64,000 nucleotides of DNA from Streptomyces spinosus (GTDB lineage: Bacteria; Actinomycetota; Actinomycetes; Streptomycetales; Streptomycetaceae), in assembly GCF_020400655.1 (NCBI RefSeq), contig NZ_JAINRC010000024.1:1-64000 (forward strand), given 5' to 3'. Numbering within the stretch: the stretch's first letter is position 1; every line of letters starts with the position of its first letter. The translations under genes were made by a program, and so were the position numbers. Below the pieces are notes generated by a model. It searched no databases. It was not told the DNA's origin and was given only the letters and a program-made list of their open reading frames with translations. Shown piece after piece: positions 35,516 through 44,095 of this stretch.

Positions 35516-36057
35516 TGCCCCGCGGGGACACGGCGACGAGGGTGGAGCGCTGGGACGGCACCCGCGTACGCGACCGCGCCGGCGACTTGGCGGCGCTGCT
35601 GACCGACACCGTGGCCTCGGGCGCCTCCGTCGGCTTCCTCGCGCCCCTCGGCCACGCGGCGGCGGTCGCCTGGTGGCGGGAGCGGGCACAGGCCGCGGCG
35701 GCGGGCCGGCTCGCCGTGTGGGCGGCCCTGGACCCCCTGGACCGGGTGACCGGCACGGTGGGCCTGGCCTGCCCCGACAAGCCGAACAGCCGGCACCGCG
35801 CCGAACTGGTCAAGCTGATGGTGCACCGCTCGGCGCGGGGCCAGGGCCTCGGCCGCCGGCTCCTCACCACGGCCGAACAGGCCGCCGCGGCCGACGGCCG
35901 CACTCTGCTCCATCTCGACACCGAGACGGGCAGCCCCGCGGAGGGCCTGTACCGCTCGGCCGGCTGGACGGAGGCCGGGACCATCCCCGACTACGCGGTG
36001 AGCCCGGCGGGCGTGTTGCGGCCGACGACCCTGTATTACAAGCGGCTCGGACGCTGA
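35512..36057 (+). CDS. GNAT-family N-acetyltransferase
   Basis: 181-aa acetyl-CoA-dependent acyltransferase. Seen: the acetyl-CoA pyrophosphate-binding motif LMVHRSARGQGLGRRLLTTAEQAA (motif A) and the beta-5/alpha-4 region LHLDTETGSPAEGLYRSAGWTEAGTIPDYA. Translationally coupled to the XRE-cupin regulator. ATG 35512 or 35515. The substrate is unknown; homologues beside such regulators are often annotated as small-molecule acetyltransferases. Confidence 0.9.
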   Translation: MMPRGDTATRVERWDGTRVRDRAGDLAALLTDTVASGASVGFLAPLGHAAAVAWWRERAQAAAAGRLAVWAALDPLDRVTGTVGLACPDKPNSRHRAELVKLMVHRSARGQGLGRRLLTTAEQAAAADGRTLLHLDTETGSPAEGLYRSAGWTEAGTIPDYAVSPAGVLRPTTLYYKRLGR

Positions 36058-36182
36058 CGGCCGGCGGAAGAACGGCCGGCAGAAGGACGGCTGGGAGGAG
36101 GGACGGTGAGTCAGGGGCGCTGGGGGAGAGGCGCTGGGAGGGGGACCGCCGGAAGGGCCGGCTGTCAGTGGCAGGAGCTACC

Positions 36183-36551
36183 GTGCGTGGCATGCCGGAT
36201 GCACACGACGTACGCCGAATCGCCCTGTCCCTGCCGGACACCACGGAGAAGACCGCCTGGAGCATGCCCACGTTCCGGGTGGCCGGGAAGATGTTCGCCA
36301 CCCTCCCCGAGGACGAGACGTCCCTCGCCGTGCGCTGCCCCAAGGAGGAACGCGACGAACTGGTCCTGGCCGAGCCGGAGAAGTTCTGGATCGCCGGTCA
36401 CGAGGCGCAGTTCGCCTGGGTGAGAGCGAGGCTCTCCGCCCTGGAGGACGAGGACGAGCTGCGGGCCATCCTGGCCGACTCCTGGCGCCAGGCCGCCCCG
36501 TCCCGGCTGCTGGACGCGCATCCGGAGCTGGGGCTCCCGGCCGGGGGCTGA
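36183..36551 (+). CDS. MmcQ/YjbR-family DNA-binding protein
   Basis: 122-aa protein of the MmcQ/YjbR (DUF419-like) superfamily: VRRIALSLPDTTEKTAWSMPTFRVAGKMFATL, LAVRCPKEERDELVLAEPEKFWIAGHEAQFAWVRARL. The fold resembles the CyaY-like double-wing; proposed DNA binding is not proven. GTG 36183 is favoured by AGGAG five bases upstream; ATG 36192 would remove three residues (MRG). The message may be monocistronic. No operon partner is clear. Confidence 0.88.
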   Translation: MRGMPDAHDVRRIALSLPDTTEKTAWSMPTFRVAGKMFATLPEDETSLAVRCPKEERDELVLAEPEKFWIAGHEAQFAWVRARLSALEDEDELRAILADSWRQAAPSRLLDAHPELGLPAGG

Positions 36552-36708
36552 AAAGCCCGGCGGGCGCCTCCCGGGAGGTGGCATGATCCCGCCTCGGCGG
36601 ACAGGCGGAGGCCGCGGCACGGACGGGAAGCGGCACGGACGCCGACGTCACGGACGCGGACACGGCACGGGCAGGGGAACGGCCGGGTCGGGGAGGGGAG
36701 CGCTCGAG

Positions 36709-38001
36709 ATGACCGGAACGGACGCGCGGCGGGACGTCGCCGGCCGGAATGTGCGCGAGGCGGCGGCCGGTGTCCCGGCGGTGTGGTCACGGGACTTCGC
36801 GCTCTTCTTCGTGGCCCGGGCCGTCGCCCGGCTCGGCGACACCATGCTGCCCGTCGCCCTCGCCGCCGGCCTGCTGGAACACGGGTACGGCGCGGGCGCG
36901 GTCGGCCTCGCCATGGCCTCCACGGCCGCCGCGTTCGCGGGACTCGTCGTCTTCGGCGGGGTCGTCGCCGACCGGTTCAGCACCCGCAGGCTGATGATCG
37001 GCGCCGACCTCGTGCGGCTCGGCACCCAGTCCGCCGCCGCGGGCCTGTTCTTCACCGGACACGTGGTGCTGTGGGAGATCTGCGCCATCGGCGTCGTCAA
37101 CGGCGTGGCCGGCGCGGTCTTCCAGCCCGGCGTGGCCAGCACCGTGCCCCGCCTCGCCACCGACATCCAGGGCGCGAACGGCGCCATCCGCATCGCCGAG
37201 TCCGCCGCCCAGCTCGCCGGCCCCGCCGTCGCCGGCGTGCTGGTGGGCCTCGCCTCGCCCGGCGGGGTCTTCGCCGCGCACGCCGCCACCTACGCGCTCA
37301 GCGCCCTGTGCCTGCTGCTGCTCCGGCTGCGCCCGCTCCCCGTCACCGCCCGCGCGGCCACCGGCTCCGCCCTGCGCGCCTTCCGCGCCGATCTCGTCGA
37401 CGGCTGGCGGGAGTTCCGCTCCCGCGCCTGGCTGTGGAGCGTGATCGCCGTCTGGTGCCTCTACATGATCGCCGTGTGGGGCCCGACCGTGCCGCTGGTG
37501 GCCACCGAGGTCGTCAGGCACCACGGCCCCGGCGCGTACGGCCTGGTCAACTCGGCCCTCGGCGCGGGCACGGTGGTCGGTGGCCTGCTCGCGCTGCGGC
37601 TGCGCCCCCGCCGCATGCTCCGCGCGGGCGCGATCTCCCTGTTCGCCTTCTTCGGCTTCCCCGCGACCGTCGGGGCGGGCCTCGGCGTACCGGCCATGGC
37701 GGCCGGGGCCGCGGTCGCCGGTGCCGGGATGTCGTTCTGGGGCGTGATGTGGGCGACCACCGTACAGACCCAGGTCCCGGCCGACGTCCTCAACCGCATC
37801 CACGCCTACGACGTGGCGGGCTCCCTCGCCATGATGCCGGTCGGCCAGGCCCTCGCGGGCCCGGCGGCCGCATCCCTCGGCGCCGGCCACGTCCTGCTGA
37901 CCGCGGCGGTGGTGAGCCTGGCGGTGGCGGCCATCCTGCTGGCCGTCCCACCGGTACGCGACCTGGCCCGGGCCGACGCGACGGCGTCCGCCGTGCCGTG
38001 A
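36709..38001 (+). CDS. MFS transporter
   Basis: 430-aa major-facilitator protein with about 12 predicted helices; the first begins at VWSRDFALFFVARAVARLGD and the A-loop is GGVVADRFSTRRLMI. Resembles the enterobactin exporter/NreB-like MFS_3 group that exports drugs, siderophores or metals. ATG 36709 has a strong GGAGGGGAG upstream. The 157 bp before it contain short CACGGACG repeats but no recognised operator. Substrate unknown. Confidence 0.9.
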   Translation: MTGTDARRDVAGRNVREAAAGVPAVWSRDFALFFVARAVARLGDTMLPVALAAGLLEHGYGAGAVGLAMASTAAAFAGLVVFGGVVADRFSTRRLMIGADLVRLGTQSAAAGLFFTGHVVLWEICAIGVVNGVAGAVFQPGVASTVPRLATDIQGANGAIRIAESAAQLAGPAVAGVLVGLASPGGVFAAHAATYALSALCLLLLRLRPLPVTARAATGSALRAFRADLVDGWREFRSRAWLWSVIAVWCLYMIAVWGPTVPLVATEVVRHHGPGAYGLVNSALGAGTVVGGLLALRLRPRRMLRAGAISLFAFFGFPATVGAGLGVPAMAAGAAVAGAGMSFWGVMWATTVQTQVPADVLNRIHAYDVAGSLAMMPVGQALAGPAAASLGAGHVLLTAAVVSLAVAAILLAVPPVRDLARADATASAVP

Positions 38002-38113
38002 GGACGTGGACCGGACGCGGCGGAGCCGGGACGAGGGGAGCCCGGGGGCTCTGTCCCCGGTGCACCGAAGTGACCTGCCGGCAGGCCCCGTGCGCGGCCC
38101 CGCGCGTCGGCGT

Positions 38114-39037
38114 TCACCCGCGTCCCGCCGTCACCCGCGCCGCGTCCAGGAAGTGCCCGATCCGTTCCCGCAGGCCCGCCCCGTCCAGCCCGTGCGCGGC
38201 CACGTGTTCCTCGATCGTGCCGTAGCGGCGCAGCTCACGGCGGGCGACGCCGAGGCCGAGCACCCGGTGCGGGACGTCGGCCAGTGCCTCGCTCACCGCG
38301 GCCGTCGACGTCCCGGCCAGGTACGGCTCGACCAGCACGACGTCCGTGCCCGCCGCCTCCGTCGCCCTGCGCAGCCCGGCCGCGTCGAACGGTCGTACCG
38401 TCGTGGCGTACAGCACGGTCACGTCCAGGCCCTCCGTCGCGGTGAGGACCGCGTCCAGCATCGGGCCCACCGCGACGACGACGCCCGAACGGCCCTCGCG
38501 GACGGTGACGAAGTGCCGGCCGTCGACGACCCGCCCCCGCTGGTTGGACTGCACCGACAGCCGCACGTAGACCCGGTCGTCGCCCGCCGCGACCGCGTGG
38601 TGCAGCAGCGTCTCGGCCTCGTCCGGGTGCCCGGGCACGTGGACCGTCCAGCCGTCGAGTGTGTCGAGGAGGGCCACGTCGCCCGGGGCCATGTGGGTGA
38701 AGCCGCCGGCCGGCCAGTCGAAGGAGGCGGCGGCACTCACCAGCACCGCGCCCGTGTTCTGGTGTCCCAGGTCCAGCTTGAGCTGCTCGAACGGCCGCTC
38801 CACGAGGAAGCTGGCGAAGGTGTGCACGATCGGCCGCAGCCCGGTGAGCGCCAGCCCCGCAGCCGCGCCGACCAGCAGCTGTTCCCGGATGCCGACGTTG
38901 ATCACCCGGTCGGGGTGCCGGCGTTCGGCCTCGCGGAACCCGTCCCGGCCGATCTCGGCCAGGACGACCGCGACCCGGGGATCCTCGTCCAGCAGCCGGG
39001 AGACGACGGGGGCGAAACGGTCACGCATGGTGTCCAT
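38114..39037 (-). CDS. transketolase C-terminal subunit
   Basis: 307-aa subunit containing the pyrimidine-binding domain (NVGIREQLLVGAAAGLALTG with the catalytic Glu; VHTFASFLVERPFEQLKLD) and the C-terminal domain (VLYATTVRPFDAAGL). Forms an active enzyme only with the N-terminal subunit encoded 21 bp upstream on the same strand. Such split transketolases occur in actinomycete sugar and secondary-metabolite pathways. ATG 39037 has GGAAAGG upstream; ATG 39028 is possible. Confidence 0.92.
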   Translation of the reverse strand: MDTMRDRFAPVVSRLLDEDPRVAVVLAEIGRDGFREAERRHPDRVINVGIREQLLVGAAAGLALTGLRPIVHTFASFLVERPFEQLKLDLGHQNTGAVLVSAAASFDWPAGGFTHMAPGDVALLDTLDGWTVHVPGHPDEAETLLHHAVAAGDDRVYVRLSVQSNQRGRVVDGRHFVTVREGRSGVVVAVGPMLDAVLTATEGLDVTVLYATTVRPFDAAGLRRATEAAGTDVVLVEPYLAGTSTAAVSEALADVPHRVLGLGVARRELRRYGTIEEHVAAHGLDGAGLRERIGHFLDAARVTAGRG

Positions 39038-39058
39038 CGAGAAGACCTTTCCGGTGGG

Positions 39059-39766
39059 TCAGACGTTCTTCGGCTCGACGCGGGCCACGACGACGTGCGG
39101 CCGGCCGGGATGCGGGGCGGTGAACGCGGCGTGCAGCGCCTCGTGGTCGCGCCCGTCGACGGTCACCGCGGACCAGCCCGCCGCCTCGAAGCGGGCGGCG
39201 ATCCCGCCGGGCAGCGCATGGCTCGCGGAGGAGTTGTCGACCACGACGGTGTGCAGCCGGTCGAGCCCGGCGGGCCCCGCGAAGGCGATCGCCTCGTGGT
39301 TGCTGCCCTCGTCCAGCTCGGCGTCCCCGATCAGCACCCAGACCGCCGGATCGGGCCGGCCCTGCGCCCGCAGACCCAGGGCGGTGCCCACGGCGATGGG
39401 CAGCCCGTGGCCGAGCGAGCCACTGCCGATCTCGGCCCCCGGCACCAGGACGCGGTCCGGGTGGTGCCCGAGCGGGGAGTCGTAGGACCCGAAGCCGGGC
39501 AGCCACTCGACGGGCACGAACCCCTTGGCCGCCAGCACGGCGTAGTACGCCATGGGCCCGTGCCCCTTGCTCAGCAGGAAGCGGTCCCGGGCCGGGTCGT
39601 CCTGCCGCTGCGGAGCGACCCGGAGCACCCGGTCGTAGAGGACCCACAGCACGTCGAGTGTGGACGTGGCGGCCGGCCCGTGCTTCTCGTCACCGGTCAT
39701 CAGCCCCATCAGCCGGGGCAGGTCGTCGTAGCCGTACGTACGGCTCTGGTCCGTTGCGGTCGTCAT
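39059..39766 (-). CDS. transketolase N-terminal subunit
   Basis: 235-aa subunit binding the diphosphate end of thiamine diphosphate: KGHGPMAYYAVLAAKG, GSLGHGLPIAVGTALGLR, and the TPP motif GDAELDEGSNHEA to VVVDNSSASH. Together with the downstream subunit it would transfer C2 units between sugar phosphates, feeding the pentose-phosphate pathway or NADPH supply. ATG at 39766 is seven bases from the -10 element, so the message is probably leaderless. The promoter carries a SoxR-type box, suggesting induction by redox-cycling compounds. Confidence 0.92.
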   Translation of the reverse strand: MTTATDQSRTYGYDDLPRLMGLMTGDEKHGPAATSTLDVLWVLYDRVLRVAPQRQDDPARDRFLLSKGHGPMAYYAVLAAKGFVPVEWLPGFGSYDSPLGHHPDRVLVPGAEIGSGSLGHGLPIAVGTALGLRAQGRPDPAVWVLIGDAELDEGSNHEAIAFAGPAGLDRLHTVVVDNSSASHALPGGIAARFEAAGWSAVTVDGRDHEALHAAFTAPHPGRPHVVVARVEPKNV

Positions 39767-39773
39767 GCCGATG

Positions 39774-39804
39774 ATCGTGCAACCTCAAGCGGACTTGAGG
39801 TCAA
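39774..39804 (-). promoter_or_regulatory. SoxR/MerR-type promoter of the split transketolase
   Basis: On the minus strand a TTGACC -35 (39799-39804) and a CACGAT -10 (39774-39779) are separated by 19 bp, the over-long spacing typical of MerR-family activation. The spacer holds the dyad ACCTCAAG-N4-CTTGAGGT (39782-39801), matching the known SoxR box core CCTCAAG-N4-CTTGAGG in the same register relative to the -35 as in E. coli soxS. The predicted transcript starts at about the ATG. Confidence 0.8.
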
Positions 39805-39891
39805 ACCGGGAAAGGGGCGCGCGACCACCGAGCCGAGTGCGGTATTGTTTCCCTGCGCGTTCGGCCGGGGAAACCCCAGGTCAAACGGCAC

Positions 39892-39965
<74 letters not shown>

Positions 39966-39982
39966 CTTGTGAGAGTCACCGG

Positions 39983-40020
39983 TGAGGGCCGGTTCCGGAA
40001 GTCTCCGGAACCGGCCCTCA
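39983..40020 (+). terminator. hairpin terminator after tRNA-Pro copy 1
   Basis: Perfect stem of 17 bp with loop AGTC: left arm 39983-39999, right arm 40004-40020 (core GGGCCGGTTCCGGA). It begins 18 bases after the tRNA. It also lies beyond the stop of the convergent lipoprotein gene and may serve both. Confidence 0.9.
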
Positions 40021-40046
40021 AACGTTCGAGCGGTTCTTCCCACCAA

Positions 40047-40781
40047 TCAGGAGGCCGCCTTGCCGCCCTTGGTGCCGTCGATCACCTGACCCGCCGGCGG
40101 GGCTGCCGCCCTGACCGGCTTCTCGTAGTCCGAGAAGACGACCGTGCCGGGATTCTCGCCGCCGGACTGCTGGAGCTTGAGAATGTACGGCTTTCCCTCC
40201 GTGGCGACGTACATGGTGATGGTTTCGCCGCCCTTCTTTTTCTTCAGGGCGATCGCCTCGTGCCCGTTGACCGTGGTGACGTCGCCCTTCGTCATTCCCT
40301 TGCGCTCGGATTTGTCGCTGTCCATGTCGGCCAGGAATCCCTGCTTGTCGCACAGTCCCGTCGTACGGGCGTCACCGGCCGGCACCTTCACCCAACGGCC
40401 GCTCAGCGCCTGGACCTCCTTCCGGCCGCCGGCGGAGCCCTTGGCGGCGCCGGCCCAGAACTCCTTGTCGCCCTTGATGTAGGTCGCCTGGCCTGCGTGG
40501 ATGACGTCGGCCGAGCCCCGCTCCATGGCCATCCGGCCCTTGCAGTTCTTCTGGGTGTCGACGTGGAAGTCGACCGTCAGGGGCTGCCCGTCCGCGGCGA
40601 CCTTGCCGGCCATGCGCAGCGAGGCGGCGTTCCTGGTGGCGGTCACCGCCTTGGCGGCCACCTGGTCCGCGCTCTGCCCCTTGAACGGCTGGTCCGACGA
40701 TGTGTCGTCCGAACACCCCGCGGCGCCCGCGGCGGCGGCCACGCAGAACACGGATACGGCTAGCGTGCGGCTCACAGACAT
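40047..40781 (-). CDS. secreted lipoprotein, LppX/LolA-like candidate
   Basis: 244 aa. Signal peptide MSVSRTLAVSVFCVAAAAG with lipobox AAGC; lipid-modified Cys is C23. The mature part (ATRNAASLRMAGKVAADGQPLTVDFHVD; YIKGDKEFWAGAAKG; GKPYILKLQQSGG) has the beta-rich pattern of the LppX/LprG/LolA-like lipoprotein group that binds lipids in a half-barrel. ATG 40781 has GAAGGG upstream; ATG 40811 would lengthen the n-region. Anchored outside the membrane. Function unproven. Confidence 0.8.
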   Translation of the reverse strand: MSVSRTLAVSVFCVAAAAGAAGCSDDTSSDQPFKGQSADQVAAKAVTATRNAASLRMAGKVAADGQPLTVDFHVDTQKNCKGRMAMERGSADVIHAGQATYIKGDKEFWAGAAKGSAGGRKEVQALSGRWVKVPAGDARTTGLCDKQGFLADMDSDKSERKGMTKGDVTTVNGHEAIALKKKKGGETITMYVATEGKPYILKLQQSGGENPGTVVFSDYEKPVRAAAPPAGQVIDGTKGGKAAS

Positions 40782-40929
40782 GCAAAACCCTTCCCGGGAA
40801 ACCTTCCGCATTTCCTGGGCGGCCGCTCATTCTGCTGGCGGCGGCCGCCGTGGAAGTCCGGTTTCCCGGGAATTGTGGAATAGTCGCTTCCTCTTTTTGC
40901 CGAGGGCCGGGGCGCCGGTGACGGGTGGG

Positions 40930-41466
40930 TCAGAAAGCCAGCCCCACATGCGCCAGGGCCTGCTTCAGCAGCACCCCGTGGCCGCCCGGCATCTCGTTCT
41001 GCACCGCCGGGGAGGCGGCCTCCTGAGGGCTGAACCAGACGAGGTCCAGCGCGTCCTGACGGGGCCGGCAGTCGCCGGTCACCGGCACGATGTAGGCCAG
41101 GGACACCGCGTGCTGGCGCGGGTCGTGGTACGGCGTGACGCCCGCCGTCGGGAAGTACTCCGCGACCGTGAACGGCTGGAGCGAGGCGGGGACGCGGGGC
41201 AGGGCGACCGGGCCGAGGTCCTTCTCCAGGTGGCGCAGCAGCGCGTCACGGACCCGCTCGTGATGCAGCACCCGGCCGGAGACCAGGGTCCGGCTGACCG
41301 TGCCGTCCGGGCCGATGCGCAACAGCAGCCCGATGCTGGTGACTTCACCACTGTCGTCCACGCGCACGGGAACGGCCTCGACGTACAGGATCGGCATCCG
41401 GGCCCTGGCCATCTCCAGCTCGTCCGTGGTCAGCCAGCCGGGCGTGGTCTCGGTCATGTCAGACAT
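40930..41466 (-). CDS. NUDIX hydrolase family protein (DUF4916-like)
   Basis: 178-aa protein related to NUDIX hydrolases: PGWLTTDELEMARARMPILYVEAVPVRVD start and PYHDPRQHAVSLAYIVPVTGD, typical of the DUF4916 group. A canonical NUDIX box (GX5EX7REUXEEXGU) is not present; the corresponding segment is SGRVLHHERVRDALLRHLEKDLG, so pyrophosphohydrolase activity is doubtful. ATG 41466 lies seven bases after the stop of the amidohydrolase, so it ends the glutamine-synthetase operon. Confidence 0.85.
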   Translation of the reverse strand: MSDMTETTPGWLTTDELEMARARMPILYVEAVPVRVDDSGEVTSIGLLLRIGPDGTVSRTLVSGRVLHHERVRDALLRHLEKDLGPVALPRVPASLQPFTVAEYFPTAGVTPYHDPRQHAVSLAYIVPVTGDCRPRQDALDLVWFSPQEAASPAVQNEMPGGHGVLLKQALAHVGLAF

Positions 41467-41473
41467 TGCTTGA

Positions 41474-42649
41474 TCATACTTTCCGGGTGGGGCGCCCGCT
41501 GGAATCGCGGGCCGGTTCGGATACGGGCGGTCCGTACAGTCGGCGGGCGTTGTCACGGCCCGTCCAGGCCGCGATCCGCAGGGCGTCGGCGAGGCTCAAC
41601 TCGTCGGCGTCGACGCGTTCTTGCAGCAGATCGGCGAGGCCCTGGCGGAAGCACAGGGCGCCCAGGTGGTGGAACTCGGCCACACCATAGGCGTCGGAGC
41701 TGTACAGCAGTTTGCGGAACGGGGTGATCTCCAGTGCCTCCTCCAGCACCGCCCGGCAGCGGGCCGGACCGGTGTAGTGCAGGGCGAGCCCCACGTCCAG
41801 GTACACCTGCTCGAACACCGCGGCCAGATAGGCGGCCTGCCGGTGGTAAGGCCAGCAGTGCAGCAGCAGCACCGGGATCGTGCCGGCGGTCCGGTGCAGC
41901 CAGTCGGTCAGCAGGGCGGGGTCGGCGCGGTGCAGCCGTACGTCCGCGTCGCCGAAGCCGGTGTGCAGTTGCAGCGGCAGCCCCAGCTCGACGGCGGTCC
42001 ACAGCAGGTGCCGGACCAGGACCGGGTCCGTGAGGCGTCCGCCCCGCGCCAGCCAGTGCCGGGCGGCCCGTGTCACCTCGGCCGCGGCCGGGCGCTCCGG
42101 GTCCAGGGCGAACCCCGTGCGGTAGGCCGCGATGGACTTCACCGCGACCACGCCCGGCCGTCGTACCGCCTCCTCGGCCGCCTGCCGGAACACGGCCGCG
42201 TACTCGCCGGCCTCCACGCCCCGGGCCGCCACCGACTCCGCGATCTGCTCCAGCCGTACGACCTCGCAGGCGGCGGCACCGGCTGCCGCCGCCAGCTCGG
42301 CGGGCGTGGTGAGGGGGTGCGGGGCGTAGCCGGTGTCCACGCAGAACACCCCGGCCCCGGCCGCCGTCAGGAAGCGGCGGTTGACCTCCCGCCAGCCGAG
42401 CCGGGCGCGCCGGGCCACGTAGTCGGCGGGCGGCGCGTGCCGGGGCAGGTCCAGCAGGGGCGCGCAGTGGCGGCGCACGGCCAGCCCGACCGGGCTGTCG
42501 AAGGGCGAGACGTCCGGCCAGGCCGCGCCCTCGGTGATCAGGGACGCGAACTCCGTGCCGCTCAGGTCGGCCGTGACCGCGCCGTGGCAGTGGTGGTCGA
42601 CGAGCGGCAGCGCGGCGAGGGCCTCGTGGACCGGTCCGGGGGCGGCCAT
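41474..42649 (-). CDS. amidohydrolase family protein (FluG N-domain-like)
   Basis: 391-aa TIM-barrel amidohydrolase. Seen: the metal-binding start LPLVDHHCHG, later barrel ligands in LLLHCWPYHRQAAYLA and the final Asp of LLYSSDAYG. The YSSDAYG and early HHCHG resemble the amidohydrolase half of fungal FluG. It is encoded two bases after a glutamine-synthetase-like gene, the order reversed relative to FluG fusions. Likely hydrolyses a gamma-glutamyl or related amide; substrate unknown. Confidence 0.88.
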   Translation of the reverse strand: MAAPGPVHEALAALPLVDHHCHGAVTADLSGTEFASLITEGAAWPDVSPFDSPVGLAVRRHCAPLLDLPRHAPPADYVARRARLGWREVNRRFLTAAGAGVFCVDTGYAPHPLTTPAELAAAAGAAACEVVRLEQIAESVAARGVEAGEYAAVFRQAAEEAVRRPGVVAVKSIAAYRTGFALDPERPAAAEVTRAARHWLARGGRLTDPVLVRHLLWTAVELGLPLQLHTGFGDADVRLHRADPALLTDWLHRTAGTIPVLLLHCWPYHRQAAYLAAVFEQVYLDVGLALHYTGPARCRAVLEEALEITPFRKLLYSSDAYGVAEFHHLGALCFRQGLADLLQERVDADELSLADALRIAAWTGRDNARRLYGPPVSEPARDSSGRPTRKV

Positions 42650-42651
42650 GG

Positions 42652-44055
42652 TCAGTACGTCCAGCGGTAGGCCGCCGCCACCTGGTCGGGGCCGAGCCCC
42701 TCGACGGCCGCCGCCTCGCCGAGCCGTACGGCGATGACCGCGTCGGCGAGGACCGGGCCCAGCGCGGCCCGCGGCACCGGGTCCGCGCGGAACTCCGCCA
42801 CCGCCTCCGGCAGCGACCGCGGCAGCCGCCGTACCCCCAGGGCCGCGGCCTCCTCGGGGCCGTGGCGGGCCGGATCGCCGGTGATCTCGTCGGGCAGGGC
42901 ACGGGCCGCCGTGACGCCGTCGAGTCCGGCGGCGATCACACAGCCGAGGGCCAGATAGGGGTTGGCGGCCAGGTCGACCGGCTTGACCTCCATGTTGGCG
43001 TCCTGGTCGTGGCGGCCCGCCGTGCCCGTGACCATCCGCAGGGCGGCCTCGCGGGTCTCGCGGCCCCAGACGGTGAAGACGCCGGCCCACTGGGACGGCT
43101 TCAGCCGCAGATAGCTGGCCGGGCTGGGGGCGGTGACCGCCGTCAGGGCCGGGAGGTGGGCGAGGACCCCGGCCGCGAAGGACTCCGCCTCGGCCGTCAT
43201 GCCGTACCGGCGGTCGCCGCCGGCGTGCAGGTTCACGCCGTCGCGCCAGCAGGACAGGTGCAGGTGGCCGCCGTTGCCGACGCCCTCGGCGGACACCGCG
43301 GGCGAGAACGACACCCGCAGGCCGTGCCGCAGGGCCACCGCCCGGATCGTCTGCCGGACCAGCACACTGAGGTCGGCCGCCGCGACCGGGTCCCGGGCAC
43401 CCACCGAGATCTCGAACTGTCCGGGCGCGTACTCGGGGTGCAGCTGGTCGACGTCCACGCCCTGCGCGGCACACGCGGCCAGCAGGTCGGCGGTGTAGTC
43501 GCTCAGCCCGACCTGCCGGATGGCGCCGTACGCCGGGCCGGAGACGGCCGGCACGAACTCCCCGGCGGGCGCCGAGTCCAGCCCGACGGACCACTCGATC
43601 TCGATCGCGGCCTTGAAGGCGAGGCCGTGCCGTTCGGCGGCCTCGGTGACGGTCCGGCGCAGGAAGGTCCTGGCGCAGCCGGGATGCCGGTCACCCTCCT
43701 GGGTGATCCGGTCCACCGGCGCCCACGCCCAGCCGGGCTGCCCGGCCAGCGCCACCAGCCGGTCCAGGTCCGGGTAGAGCCTGAGGTCGCCGTCGGGGGA
43801 GCCGAGCACGTCGGTGGTGACGATCGAGTCGTGGGCGAGGAAGGTGTCGAACACCGGGGACATGCCGACGCCCCAGGACACGGCCGCCTCCAGCCGTCCG
43901 GTGGGGATCGTCTTCACCCGGCAGACGCCCGCGGTGTCCACGTACGCCAGCACGATGCCGCGCACGCCCTGGGCGGCCAGGTCGGCGGTGAGGCCGGCCA
44001 CCCGGCGCAGGTCCCCGGGACGGCCGCCGGGCACGGGGTCGGCGAAAGTCGTCAT
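42652..44055 (-). CDS. glutamine synthetase-like (gamma-glutamyl ligase) protein
   Basis: 467-aa protein of the GS type I fold. Seen: IEIEWSVGL (metal Glu), HPEYAPGQFEIS, the ATP/ammonia-site GNGGHLHLS, and RLKPSQWAGVFTVWGRETREAALR. The usual KPYAPEAP/RP substrate loop is altered to KPSQWAG, as in GlnA4/FluG-type ligases that condense glutamate with amines (ethanolamine, polyamines) rather than ammonia. Cytoplasmic ATP-dependent ligase. First gene of a three-gene minus-strand unit with the amidohydrolase and NUDIX-like protein. The amine is not predictable. Confidence 0.87.
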   Translation of the reverse strand: MTTFADPVPGGRPGDLRRVAGLTADLAAQGVRGIVLAYVDTAGVCRVKTIPTGRLEAAVSWGVGMSPVFDTFLAHDSIVTTDVLGSPDGDLRLYPDLDRLVALAGQPGWAWAPVDRITQEGDRHPGCARTFLRRTVTEAAERHGLAFKAAIEIEWSVGLDSAPAGEFVPAVSGPAYGAIRQVGLSDYTADLLAACAAQGVDVDQLHPEYAPGQFEISVGARDPVAAADLSVLVRQTIRAVALRHGLRVSFSPAVSAEGVGNGGHLHLSCWRDGVNLHAGGDRRYGMTAEAESFAAGVLAHLPALTAVTAPSPASYLRLKPSQWAGVFTVWGRETREAALRMVTGTAGRHDQDANMEVKPVDLAANPYLALGCVIAAGLDGVTAARALPDEITGDPARHGPEEAAALGVRRLPRSLPEAVAEFRADPVPRAALGPVLADAVIAVRLGEAAAVEGLGPDQVAAAYRWTY

Positions 44056-44095
44056 GCGTCCTCCTCGGCGGGGCCCGGCCCGCGCGCGGCCGGGG

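Noticed and set aside
36601-36700. CACGGACG-type short repeats upstream of the MFS gene as an operator array
   Set aside because: Spacing is irregular and copies imperfect; similar runs are expected by chance in such DNA.
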